Part shown: piece by piece, positions 20,152 through 29,379 of the stretch
Position numbering within the stretch: the stretch's first letter is position 1
Layout: each line of letters opens with the position of its first letter
Assembly: GCA_010015745.1 (NCBI GenBank)
Contig: ML978282.1
Coordinates: 22,281-86,280 of the forward strand
Direction of reading: 5' to 3'
DNA: 64,000 nucleotides
From: Setomelanomma holmii
Taxonomy: Eukaryota; Ascomycota; Dothideomycetes; Pleosporales; Phaeosphaeriaceae
The notes under the pieces: generated by a model
The model's input: only the letters and a program-made list of their open reading frames with translations
What the model was told of the DNA's origin: nothing
Database searches by the model: none
Translations under genes and position numbers: made by a program

Positions 20152-23148
20152 TTACGTTAGGTCTACAATTGGTAGGTCGATCGCATCATAGCCTTCGTGG
20201 TAGACTTCTGCAAAAGCCTCAATATCTGTAAAGCTCTCGTTGTCCTCGTCGTATGCCTGGAAACGAGGCACTGTAGTCGTGTTACTGACATGTTGCTGGT
20301 TGAATTGATCTACACGCTCCTCTAAGAGGTCTATGCCGCATTGATAGAGGTCAATAGAGTCAAACATGCCGGAGCTGACTGCTGAATTGCTATGTCGAGC
20401 ATCAGCATATCCACCAACAAACAGTTGCCAGGCAAGAAGAAACATGTCTGCAGATGCAACTGATGACGAATGAGTGCCAGACATAGTTTCTCCAAACTGC
20501 GACTCGAGCTGGTTACGCACGCAGCGGATAAGTGTGTTGCACAGCGCGTTCCTCTGAAAAGCGATACTAATGTCGTGTGTTGAGTTCTTGAGATTCCGAA
20601 GGTTGACCTTACAATGGCAGTTCAAATGCTCGAGGGCGAGATCGATAGGCTTGAACGTTGATGGCCGACCGATCCAATTGACAAGGCCAGACGACAATAT
20701 AGCGCGCTGCAACTCTGGGGTATTGGCTGACGATAATATCCATCGATAGTACAGCATCTCGCGCCCGTAGTTATGCTGCGATGCACCAAGAAATACCACA
20801 ATAAGAACATCCACTAACCGCCTAAGCATGCCAATGTCGCCGTACTTTACAGCCCACTGGACTGCAAGGAACAACTCGACCTCTTGCAGGTAACGGCACA
20901 TCGTGCGATAATCAACGTCAGCGTCTAGCCCACGCCAGGCGTCTGGAGTAAAGGCAGCAACACGTATCTCCTCGATAATGGCCAGGAACTGAGCAGATGT
21001 AAGCGACCGCATCGCATCTTCAATGTCGTCGACGCGACCGGCGTTGCTATTAATAGTTGCGCTTAGAAGGGAACGACGTCGTAATGCTGCGTAGAAGAGC
21101 GACGCAACTCTGGACGTATAACCCTGAGTAATAATTGGCTCCATCAGATGGTACTTGATGCTGTCTCGGCTGTGCTGAGAGCGGTTCCACTGCGTAGCGT
21201 CCTTCAAAACCGTGTGTACAGTCGATTGGCCAGGGGTAGACGGTTGCCAGTGCGTGCGGATGATGGTATATAGGAGGTTCATCTGGATATGAAACCAAGC
21301 TGGTACGCCTAACAGCCACTTGCGACGATCATAGGCGCGACTTGCCTGGATCTGCTCCTGTTGCACACTACGGATCCGCCGGGCCGTAAGTTGGTCACCA
21401 TGTACTAAGTACAGCCGCTCTGTAAAGTCGTCTGCAACCTCAGGCGTAGCAGATGCATTAAGCCCTAACTGACGGAGGTATATATCCTCATGTACCTGGT
21501 AGGTACCTTCAATCGTGCCTTCGTCAGCAGTGATACCTGCAAACTGCCAAAATTCAGTCTTTTGGGGTCGCAAACGATCCACGACCGGAAATTGTGGGTA
21601 CGAGGTAGCTGTATCTCCAGAGAAAATAGTGCTGATTGCGCTAGGATGTAGACGTTTAATAGCCTCTGCGATAAGGCTGCGGGATACCTGCACCCCAACA
21701 TCGTCTGTACCAGCAAGAGCAGGGCCAGTAACGATATCACGCAACCGTAGCGGAACACTTGGGTTATGCATAGCCTGCGTTAGACCGCTACTCGGCAGCT
21801 CTGTACAACGAACATACATAGCGTTCGTGAATGACTTGAACGTTGCTGTATGGCCTGAGTCCTCGCCTCGTTTTCGGTCCATGAAGTTGATATTATCGTA
21901 TGCGACAACTGCCTCAGCCATCCGGGCTCGCTTGGCTAGCATCTCCTGCTAACATGTTATCACGTATACCACAAAGAAAACTCTGATTGGCCCAGAAGTT
22001 CCCAGGAGTTTACAGAAGTTCCCAGGAGTTTACAGAAGTTCCCAGGAGTTTACAGAAGCTCCCAGGAGTTTACAGAAGCTCCCAGATGTTTACAGAAGCT
22101 CCCAGATGTTTATAGGAGTGCCTAGGAGTTGCAAGAAGCATATAGAAAGTTGGAAAGAATGTAGAAGTAAGCTCTATAGCCTCTGATTGGCCCAGAAGTT
22201 TACAGAAGAAACAAGAAGTGAGTAGGAGTTATTAGAAGTATACAAAGAAGGGCACTTACGTACTGACGCATGCTTTGCTGCCTTCACCATAAGGCTGTTA
22301 CCGTGAACATAGCTGTGGCAGAGACCAAAGCCATGCAGCGTTTCAACGACACGCCGGTTTATCCCAGATCCAATCAGATATATATCCAGACACGAGGCTA
22401 ACGTATTAGATACGTGACGCGCCCGCGAGAAGCAGACCATGCTCGTAACCGCAAAAATCCTCTTCTGCACATTTGATCGAACATGCTTATGCGCTCCATA
22501 CGTTTTGCGATGGCTCCGCCTATTGCTTAACAGCCTCTGGACTAGAGAGTACCACGTTGGAGCTGACCGCTGTATTATAGCAACGCCAGCAGCGTAGTCT
22601 ATTGCCTCTATCGTCATACCAAGAGCGAATTTGGCGAACGGTTCTATGTTCACCAACACGTCTAGCTCAGTCGTGATGACGGCTACAATAGAGAGATCAT
22701 TGCAGATGCCACGATCCCGTATTGACTGTACCGCCTTTGACATAGCTAGCCGTCGCTGATCCTGCCTACGATAATGACGATGCCGGATCTGCACCTCAGG
22801 GAGGCCATCTGCGCCAACCCACGCCCTAATCAAATGTCCAAAAGTCCACCTCATATCCCGTAGCACTGTTACTACAGCATTCAGCTTTTGTGTACGTGAA
22901 AGGCGGATTATTCGGCGGCGTGGTGTTGGCGATTCGTCGCTATTCTCGCTGTCGTTGCGGTCGGTATCAGTGTCGCTAGCTAAGGAGGTCGCATCGTCGC
23001 TATCGCTCGAACGACTTGCCATAGAATTATCAGTCATGTCTAATACTAGAGTAGCACGAGGGGTGCCATCAGTAGTAGGCGTTATGGGGCTGGAAGGAGG
23101 GTCAGATAGAGGACTGGACGGTGCCGTTTGATGAGCAATTCCAGCCAT
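20152..23148 (-). CDS. DUF6589-like protein, candidate transposase
   Basis: Two exons, 22264-23148 (295 aa) and 20152-21945 (597 aa), give 892 residues. The 318-bp intron has a GTACGT donor and TTAGCAG acceptor, both phase 0, and the join reads AKHAS|EMLAKRARM. The N terminus is Ser/Pro/Asp-rich and disordered. Helical regions follow. The second exon opens with VVAYDNINFMDRKR and continues with HGDQLTARRIRSVQ, WLLGVPAWFHIQMNLLYTI and THWQP. From memory these match the fungal DUF6589 family, common in multi-copy in fungi. The YDNINF Asp and the GDQ Asp are plausible members of an RNase H-like acidic triad (inference). As the largest non-helicase protein in a TIR/TSD element it is the best transposase candidate. 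Confidence 0.82.
21946..22263 (-). repeat. Minisatellite intron of the DUF6589 gene
   Basis: On the + strand about 21980-22130 is a run of CCCAGGAGTTTACAGAAG(T/C)T units (18 bp, six or more copies), framed by two CTGATTGGCCCAGAAGTT units. The whole array lies inside the intron of the DUF6589 gene, so these element repeats are tolerated as spliced sequence. Confidence 0.75.
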
Positions 23149-23359
23149 TTCTGCGCAGGAGGAGATGGCGAGTGTAGACTCAATAAATAGAGCGAAGAAG
23201 GAGCTTTTGATGAGTATATGTTTAGGGTTGTGGTAACGTTGTTGTGCGTAACAAGTATCGGGTCGAAGTTGACTGTTCTGTGCCTAACAAACCCTAGATG
23301 GGTTGCCGCAAACACCGAACCAAATTTCCTCAGACGCTCTGGAGAGCTTTGGTCTGCGC

Positions 23360-23435
23360 CCAACCTGATTGGCCCAGAAGTTTGCAGGAGTTAGCAGAAG
23401 TTCATGATTGGCTCAGAAGTTTGCAGGACTTCTTA
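23360..23435 (+). repeat. Short repeats near the right terminus
   Basis: Two ATTGG-cored units (CTGATTGGCCCAGAAGTTTG and ATGATTGGCTCAGAAGTTTG) lie directly inside the right terminal repeat and upstream of the DUF6589 start codon. Confidence 0.75.
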
Positions 23436-23500
23436 GCGAAGCGCTAGCATGTTAGCGCTGCGCCCCAAAAGCTCAGCAGAGTGTCTGATTTATGAGATAA
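23403..23500 (-). repeat. Right terminal inverted repeat
   Basis: The reverse complement begins TTATCTCATAAATCAGAC and aligns with the left end at 14064. The outer three differences are G/A, G/A and C/T with the A or T on this side, as expected from C-to-T mutation of this copy. Confidence 0.85.
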
Positions 23501-23509
23501 ACTTTCAGA
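23501..23509. repeat. Right target-site duplication
   Basis: ACTTTCAGA, an exact direct repeat of 14055-14063, immediately outside the right terminal repeat. Confidence 0.85.
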
Positions 23510-23649
23510 TCTGACCTGATTATGCTGACTAACACACAAGCTAAGTCTATTCGGGACCGGCCGCATCACCCAGCAACAACAAACAAAACAACGCCCATGA
23601 TCACTACCATCATCCCGATCACAGCCATATCTTCCCCTTCTTCTTCACT

Positions 23650-25152
23650 ATGAAGCGTAAAAACTCCGAGAGTGCTTGCACAGTACGTAAGCGTCGCGAC
23701 TTGTCGCGTAGATCGATGTCCGACTGTGGCTGCAAGCACCTGCAGTGCGTGTCTACGCTTACCCCGCCCTCGGCATCACCCACCACGAGCTGCTTTCATT
23801 TCGCACTTCAAGGAAAGCAAGGGGCAAACCCTATCACCACCTGGATTCACGACGTCAATGCGAGCCAGAACCACGACGAGCCTACCGAGCGCTTTCCAGT
23901 CGAGACCTGTTCCGTGCCTGACAATATGTCAGACAGCTCACGACTACGTCAATTGAAGACAGCGAGACGTTCGCGCTCCTGTAGCCCGACTAAGAAGAGC
24001 TCTCAGTATCGCAGCGTGGTGCTGAAGCCCGTCGGTATACTTGTGGACGTCATCCATAATCTGCCACCCGATATCGAGGCGCTTCTTCCTAGAGGTCTGC
24101 GCGACGTTCTTGATCGACGAGCTCCTTTGCTTGCTACCGCTTATACACAACTCGAAGACACTTCTGATAAATTTGATGGGAGTTACGCCTGGACAAGAGA
24201 GTTAGCAGATAAAGTCAGTCAGATCGCATCTGTGTACCGACACGAGTGCTGCGAACTGGCCGAGAAACCTGGCTCTGAGCCTGAATATCGGTCACATCTT
24301 TACGGCGACGTGGTCGAGAAACTCGCCCGATTTCCATCCTGGCGCCGCGCCCTCAGGGCCAACTGCAGCGATAAGTCCTGGCTCACCACGCTCAAGCCGC
24401 CTGCGCCGACCCGCATTCTTTCCTTGCCCTGGCCATCTCTACCAATAAACCCCGGACGGACAAAGCTTCAAGAGCACGCATCATTTGCGTCGACTCTCAA
24501 TTCATTCGATTCCAACATCATACATGTGCAACCAGACAGCGATTCTACCAACCTTGCCTCACTTACTGCGTCGACCGAGCCGAGCGACTCCTCCTCTGTC
24601 AGCGATTTAGACAGTACAATCACGACTCCGAAGCCGGATATTACTGTTGGCATCTCTCGAGACGCTTTCACTCGCGAGCAGACAGGACTTCTTGAATACT
24701 GGCAAGCTAGCAAGCTAGTCCTCAGTGATCCACACGCTACACAAGGCGACATGCGCTTTCCGTTTTTGATCATCGAAGCTAAGGGGTTGGCGACAGATGG
24801 AAATCTCATAGGCGCACAGAACCAAGCTGCTGGAGGCGGGACATGTGCAATCAGATTGCTGGCTTCGCTGGCGGAGCAGGATTCTGAAGCCGCCGTACCG
24901 CGCATCGTCTTTAGCTGCACAACCGAGGGCGCCATTCACGAGCTATGGATTCACTTCACAATGTTAGACGAGGAAAACAACCCGAAGCAGCATATGGTGT
25001 GCCTAGGAGCCTGGAGGATGACGATAGAGCGACATGTTAACGAGTTCGTGACAGCACTGGCAATTATCCTCTCTTGGGGCGTGGATGTGTTCTTTCCACA
25101 GATCAAGCAGGTGCTAGATGGCATCTTGAATGTAGCAAGATCTGCCAGATAA
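23650..25152 (+). CDS. DUF7924-like (PD-(D/E)XK-type) protein
   Basis: An intronless 500-residue protein just outside the mobile element. The first ~130 residues are basic and disordered (MKRKNSESACTVRKRRDL). The C-terminal half has the pattern I associate with fungal DUF7924: PDITVGISRDAF (Asp about 329), a spacer, FPFLIIEAKG (Glu/Lys about 373-375), then LIGAQNQAAGGG and IVFSCTTEGAIHELW. Asp...ExK is the catalytic signature of PD-(D/E)XK nuclease-like folds, which suggests, but does not prove, nuclease activity. Such genes are multi-copy in fungi. Three decayed relatives occur in this window (30.3, 55.2 and 56.3 kb), and this copy is the only intact one. Confidence 0.75.
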   Translation: MKRKNSESACTVRKRRDLSRRSMSDCGCKHLQCVSTLTPPSASPTTSCFHFALQGKQGANPITTWIHDVNASQNHDEPTERFPVETCSVPDNMSDSSRLRQLKTARRSRSCSPTKKSSQYRSVVLKPVGILVDVIHNLPPDIEALLPRGLRDVLDRRAPLLATAYTQLEDTSDKFDGSYAWTRELADKVSQIASVYRHECCELAEKPGSEPEYRSHLYGDVVEKLARFPSWRRALRANCSDKSWLTTLKPPAPTRILSLPWPSLPINPGRTKLQEHASFASTLNSFDSNIIHVQPDSDSTNLASLTASTEPSDSSSVSDLDSTITTPKPDITVGISRDAFTREQTGLLEYWQASKLVLSDPHATQGDMRFPFLIIEAKGLATDGNLIGAQNQAAGGGTCAIRLLASLAEQDSEAAVPRIVFSCTTEGAIHELWIHFTMLDEENNPKQHMVCLGAWRMTIERHVNEFVTALAIILSWGVDVFFPQIKQVLDGILNVARSAR

Positions 25153-25776
25153 ATGTCATGTCCTATCTTCGTCACCTTCATTTGTCGCCTTTGGTGTGGT
25201 TCGCCGAGCCACGACTTACGAGGAAATGCACATTATTGTGATTGATGTTTTTCATTATGCCTACGTCGCAGTGATTCCATCACAATCGCATTCAAACTCA
25301 ATTTATGTTCTGGCGTTCACAGGTCTCATACTTCTTTTCTTTGCACGATGCACTACTCAAGTTCTTGCTCCGTGGGACATTGGCTTGACGAGCTCAGTTC
25401 CACCTTCTCTTTCACCGCACAGTACTTCGTGCGATTTCAGCAATATACCCTTGAACGAGGAAGAGAAGACTAAGTTGAGCCTCGGATTTGAGTCTCAACA
25501 AGTAGCCACGGGTTCCGGGCCTTTGATCGATCTCTATTGCTCAGATCGTTCAGCACTTCTGCAGCACTATTGTATCAATACTCTCGGCAACCGTTGATCA
25601 TATCCCCACCCTACAATCTGCATACGTCCGGGAAAGCGCCCTGTGTGGATGATTCGTCTACTTCATCCCGGTAGACCTCCACATCTTCCGCTGCTGGAGG
25701 TGGCCTGGTTCAAAAGGCTAATACACAGTCATACATGACATAAATAATGGAACCCAACAGTGGCTGGCTTCGACTC

Positions 25777-25965
25777 CTAGCGCGTGATTCGCGGGTCGAA
25801 GAACGGTGTATCCGGCATGTGCTCTCTGTCTAATTCAAGTTCCTCACACGTTGAGGCGCCAAAGTCGCAAAGCCATAGATCGAGTAGTGCCGACCCGGGC
25901 AGTACTGCTGAATCAGACCCAATTGCTTGGCTAGGTAGCCCATAGACCAACGTAATAGCAAACAC
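25777..25965 (-). pseudogene. Protein-kinase fragment
   Basis: A 62-codon frame containing LWLCDFGASTCEELELDREH-MPDTPFFDPR. It matches the activation-loop region of the kinase encoded at 32120-33017 (LILADFGGSKCLDLDLNG and LPDEPFFDPH). Only the DFG-to-loop segment remains; there is no glycine loop, HRD or C lobe. It lies immediately upstream of the RBR ligase promoter, so it is a broken copy left by local rearrangement. Confidence 0.6.
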
Positions 25966-25997
25966 GTGCTGGGCGGATTACTCGTGTAGTGTGTACA

Positions 25998-26005
25998 TAT
26001 ATAAG
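25998..26005 (+). promoter_or_regulatory. TATA box of the RBR gene
   Basis: TATATAAG lies about 120 bp before the chosen ATG and is followed at 26007 by TATCAAAGTCAGT. The same 13 bases occur downstream of the TATA box of the gene at 27794. Confidence 0.5.
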
Positions 26006-26123
26006 CTATCAAAGTCAGTCATCGATACACTCTTCCTCAACATCAAGCTTTCCGCAACTACTATTCGTATCAGCACTCCTTCTGGTTAGAAAGAGTATCG
26101 CAGCGTCTGGACCAGCACGACCA

Positions 26124-27613
26124 ATGCTGAAGGAAGTATCATTCGTTTGCGACGATAGTGGTCATGGCCTCCGTACACTCCAAGCTTCTACAGGTCACAG
26201 TCATACCCGCCCCGCCGTGATGGGAAGCAGCGACAACGACAATGGCACAAAGCATGTCACCAAGCTATCAGTGCTTCACTGGAAATCACTAGGTCAGACA
26301 CGCCAACCTGCGATATCGTCCTATCCAGAGGGTCTCAAAACAGCCGCGCATGAAACTAGGCGTCGGACTGAAGGTGTTACCGTCATCAGCCAAAGAGGCG
26401 GCCTGAAACGTAAGGACACACAGGATGTGCTACACCCACGCCTTTCCATGAAGAACTCCGGAGCCAGAAGCCCTGCGTCGACCTCAACATCAGGTGTTCA
26501 TGCAGCACGCTTTCTTGACAGCACAGATGCTGCAGCTCTGCAGCGACATTTGGCCCACAGACTGGCCCAACAAGAGAAGGGATACACGACCAAGAAAAGC
26601 AAGCCTTTCTACGCGCCATCTATGGCCATAACAAGCTCTGTCAGGCTAGAGAAAGTGCGCGACGTCCAACATTCGGATATAGCTCAACAGGGCACACGAG
26701 AAGACCCCATCGACCTGGATGCATACTTACAAGTCAACCTGGATGCACATGTGGTGCAATCACAAGCACAGCAAGATGAAAAGGACCCGCAGACCCGCCA
26801 GTGTGACGTCTGCGGGGATGAAGCCTCTGTCTCGGAGTTCCCTTCGCTTGCTGGCTGTAGGCATCTGCCGCAGACGTGTTCCGATTGTTACAAGAAGTGG
26901 ATTGCGGCCCAACTCCCGAATAACAGCTGGAGAGAAGTGACATGTCCCGAAAAGAATTGCGACATCAGATTGACGTACTCTGACATCCAGCAAACCGCAA
27001 CGCGCGAGACTTTTGAGCAATATGACACATTCATCGCGCGCGCTGCCCTTAACGCAGACCGTAAGTTTAGTCGCCTCACAGCCCTTTGTATAGTCTAACG
27101 TTCTACGACAGCCAACTTTCGATGGTGTCGAAGTTGCGACTCCGGTCAGATACACACAAGTGGCGAGGAGGGCAACATTTGCACCTGCGCCTGGTGTGGC
27201 CGTAAAACGTGCGTCGTCCATGGAACCACTTGGCACGATGGAGAGACATGCGAGGAGTATGATCATAGATCCTCAAAGAGAGCTCAGGACGCAGCAAGCG
27301 TCGCGACCATTTCCATGCTCTCAAAGAAGTGTCCTGGACCGGGCTGCCTCTACAACATCGAGAAGAACGAAGGCTGCAATCATATGACTTGTGAGTCGGC
27401 ATCGGACAGGGACAACACGATACTGACAGTGTGATAGGTTCTCAATGCAAGTATGAGTTCTGCTGGATTTGTCTTTGCGACTGTAAGTTTTGCTCCAACA
27501 TCTCCGCCGCTAGTAGGCTGACGATTTATAATCCTACAGACAAGGAGGTCAGAAGGCTCGGCAACTCAGCTCACGCCCAAGACTGTGATTACCATACCAG
27601 GAGGCTCAGATGA
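26124..27613 (+). CDS. RBR-type (RING-IBR-RING) E3 ubiquitin ligase
   Basis: Four exons: 26124-27060, 27112-27390, 27438-27482 and 27540-27613 (444 residues). The introns are 47-57 bp, all phase 1, with GTAAGT or GTGAGT donors. RING1 is CDVCGDEASVSEFPSLAGC...CSDCYKKW (exon 1 end). The IBR spans CRSCDSGQ...CTCAWCGRKTC...HDGETCEEY (exon 2). RING2 is KKCPGPGCLYNIEKNEGCNH-MT|CSQCKYEFCWIC, with the catalytic Cys of RBR ligases in the GCNHMTC position. RBR enzymes take ubiquitin from an E2 onto that Cys before passing it to the target. The N-terminal ~200 residues are unfolded-looking. The frame is open upstream to 25989, but the TATA box at 25998 favours a start at 26124 or 26219. A kinase fragment lies directly upstream. 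Confidence 0.85.
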
Positions 27614-27708
27614 CGTTCGTACGTAGAGAAGATACTGTAGCAATCGATGTCGACGTCGGCGTCAATGTCACTCAAAAGCGAGGGCCGTTAGTTCCTGCAG
27701 GCCACCCA

Positions 27709-27717
27709 TATATATAG
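27709..27717 (+). promoter_or_regulatory. TATA box of the 27794 gene
   Basis: TATATATAG 77 bp before the ATG at 27794, with TATCAAAGTCAGT at 27746 and ACATCAAGC just before the start codon. Both motifs also occur in the RBR gene leader. Confidence 0.45.
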
Positions 27718-27793
27718 GTACCTACGCTGCAGCCCTGTCACCAGTTATCAAAGTCAGTTTACAGCCGTTCGTCCTGACTTCACATCAAGCATT

Positions 27794-28690
27794 ATGACAG
27801 ACAAGAACAAATCGAGTACCGACATCCTCAACTCCAACCCTATGGCTCCAAACATCTGCGCGCTTAGAGCCTCATTGCGCTCTAAACCGTCAGAGGATGA
27901 CAAACTTAGAGCATGTATAGCTATCCAGAATAAGATGCAATGTCAGCGGAAACAGTCAGAACGGCTTTTCGCAAACATTAGGGAAGTTATGGTAGAAGAG
28001 TGTTATCATTTCAAGAAGAATGCGCAATCGCAAATAGACGTTGATTCAGATGCGGAGCATTGGAAGCGTTTTATTGATATCGCGCAATCCAGAATGAGCA
28101 AGGAGTGTCTTGCCCCACTTGCTAAAACAGCTGAGAGCTGGGGCATGGACAAGGTCCAGTACTACGAATGGGCTTCAGCGGGCCAGAAATACTGCCATGT
28201 ACTCGGTGCTGCTGCTTCCCAGACTCCTATCTGGGAGGAGGCCTTGATTAAGCTAAATCAGCTGCTTCTACGAAGAATCACAGAAGGGCGGTCTCTAAGA
28301 ACGACTGCGAACCCAATTTACCTACTCGATCTGGAGCGCCTCGTAGCTTGGCGAGGTAAGGTCGATTTCGAGAAACGAGGCCGTAAGGCATATACGTTAA
28401 GGTACGAACCAATCACCGAAGCTGATCTACCAGAGGGTTATGAACTGGACCACTTCGGACTCATTGTAGTGGCCCAATCTCAATTCACTGTGCTAGCTTG
28501 TGAAAGAACGGAAGCGAAACCATTGCGATATCTTCGTGATAGCGAGGATGGAGTAGAGATCACCACATCAGCCACATCAACAGTTCCGGTTCATCAAGCA
28601 TATTCGAGGGTCTGGGAACTTATCCAAGTGCTCATGCTGCTCTGGTGCTCGCTCTTGGCTGTGTTGGCTTGGTTGTATAGAAGACCATGA
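27794..28690 (+). CDS. Hypothetical tail-anchored protein
   Basis: An intronless 298-residue protein starting MTDKNKSSTDIL. The body is charged and helical with several Trp and Tyr, and no family is recognised. The C terminus has one strong membrane segment (LIQVLMLLWCSLLAVLAWLY) followed by RRP-stop, which is the layout of a tail-anchored protein facing the cytosol (ER, outer mitochondrial or peroxisomal membrane). The gene lies 180 bp downstream of the RBR ligase in the same direction and has a similar core promoter, so the two may be co-regulated. Confidence 0.65.
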   Translation: MTDKNKSSTDILNSNPMAPNICALRASLRSKPSEDDKLRACIAIQNKMQCQRKQSERLFANIREVMVEECYHFKKNAQSQIDVDSDAEHWKRFIDIAQSRMSKECLAPLAKTAESWGMDKVQYYEWASAGQKYCHVLGAAASQTPIWEEALIKLNQLLLRRITEGRSLRTTANPIYLLDLERLVAWRGKVDFEKRGRKAYTLRYEPITEADLPEGYELDHFGLIVVAQSQFTVLACERTEAKPLRYLRDSEDGVEITTSATSTVPVHQAYSRVWELIQVLMLLWCSLLAVLAWLYRRP

Positions 28691-28759
28691 CGTTTCAGCA
28701 ACGAGAGGTTGTACACCAATATACTAGGAGAACTGATGATAGGTTTGTGCATATATAGA

Positions 28760-29379
28760 CTAGATATCCGCGCCGCCAGCTAGACGTGCCTTTTTCTCGT
28801 GGCAACAGGTACCATCACTAACCCTTTTCCTTTTGGAAGCACCACTTGCCGTCGAAGTATGTTGAGTTGTCTCTGTTACCTCGCTAATGCCGTTCTCGAG
28901 GCGATGAGCCCTTTTTGCCTTGGCTGTTGACGCTGCTCTCTTCGCGTCGATGCCTTTTCGAGATTGATCTCCAACCTCTTCCAACGCAGTTCGAGAAGTG
29001 TTTGTGGAGCCGTGCACGGTTTCGTCTGGATGAATGATCTCCAAAAGCACATGCTCTTCCGCATCGATACTGAGTGGGCGGTATTGGATTGATGATTGCT
29101 TGTCATTCTTGACTGTTTGGTAGTCAGGCGTGTTACCTTCGGTGATATCGGAAAGCTTACGCGTACTCAACCGAGGTATCTACAAGGTCAGCTTTGCAAG
29201 GAAACAAGTTTTTTGTTGATACATACAACATTGAAGTTGGGATCTTCAACAGTACCCTCGGAGCTCTCGTCGTCGTTGCTGTCGTGAGATACACCGGGAG
29301 GGCTTGCTGGCAGTTGGTTTGGGATGGCTTCGTTTTCTATCGCGGAGTTTGCAACCTCGGGGGATTTGACTCGAGGCAT
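28760..29379 (-). CDS. Hypothetical basic protein, two exons
   Basis: Exons 29227-29379 and 28760-29179 (190 residues) join at phase 0 across a 47-bp intron (GTATGT donor, GCTGAC branch, TTGTAG acceptor). The product is disordered and charged: MPRVKSPEVANSAIENEAIP at the N terminus, then SNDDESSEGTVEDP, then a Lys/Arg cluster near the end (GASKRKRVSD, EKKARLAGG) that looks like a bipartite nuclear signal. No domain is recognised. It converges on the 27794 gene. Confidence 0.5.

Larger units (their letters stand above)
14064..23500. mobile_element. 9.44-kb DNA transposon, helicase + DUF6589
   Basis: The element is defined by three kinds of evidence read directly. First, both ends carry inverted repeats: 22 of the outer 25 bases match, starting TTATCTCAT(G/A)AATCAGAC, and weaker similarity continues for about 100 bp. 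Second, a perfect 9-bp direct repeat lies just outside each end. Third, the interior contains three genes separated by a shared family of short CCAAT/ATTGG repeats not seen elsewhere in the window. The cargo is a RecQ-like helicase (+), a Cys-cluster protein (+) and a DUF6589-like protein (-). All frames are open, so the copy may be young or active; the three TIR mismatches are all transitions of the C-to-T type. I know of no named superfamily with this set. The 9-bp duplication recalls Mutator-like elements, but no MULE transposase motif is seen. Confidence 0.88.

Noticed and set aside
14064..23500. Starship or Helitron
   Set aside because: No tyrosine-recombinase captain, no Rep/HUH nuclease or PIF1-type helicase, and there are terminal inverted repeats with a 9-bp duplication.
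24468..24935. 155-codon minus-strand frame inside the DUF7924-like gene, also open at 56390-56869 +
   Set aside because: Open in both copies only because it is the antisense of the same conserved coding region.
25196..25597. 133-codon frame with one hydrophobic segment after the DUF7924-like gene
   Set aside because: It starts at a non-ATG codon, has no family, and overlaps probable 3' UTR.
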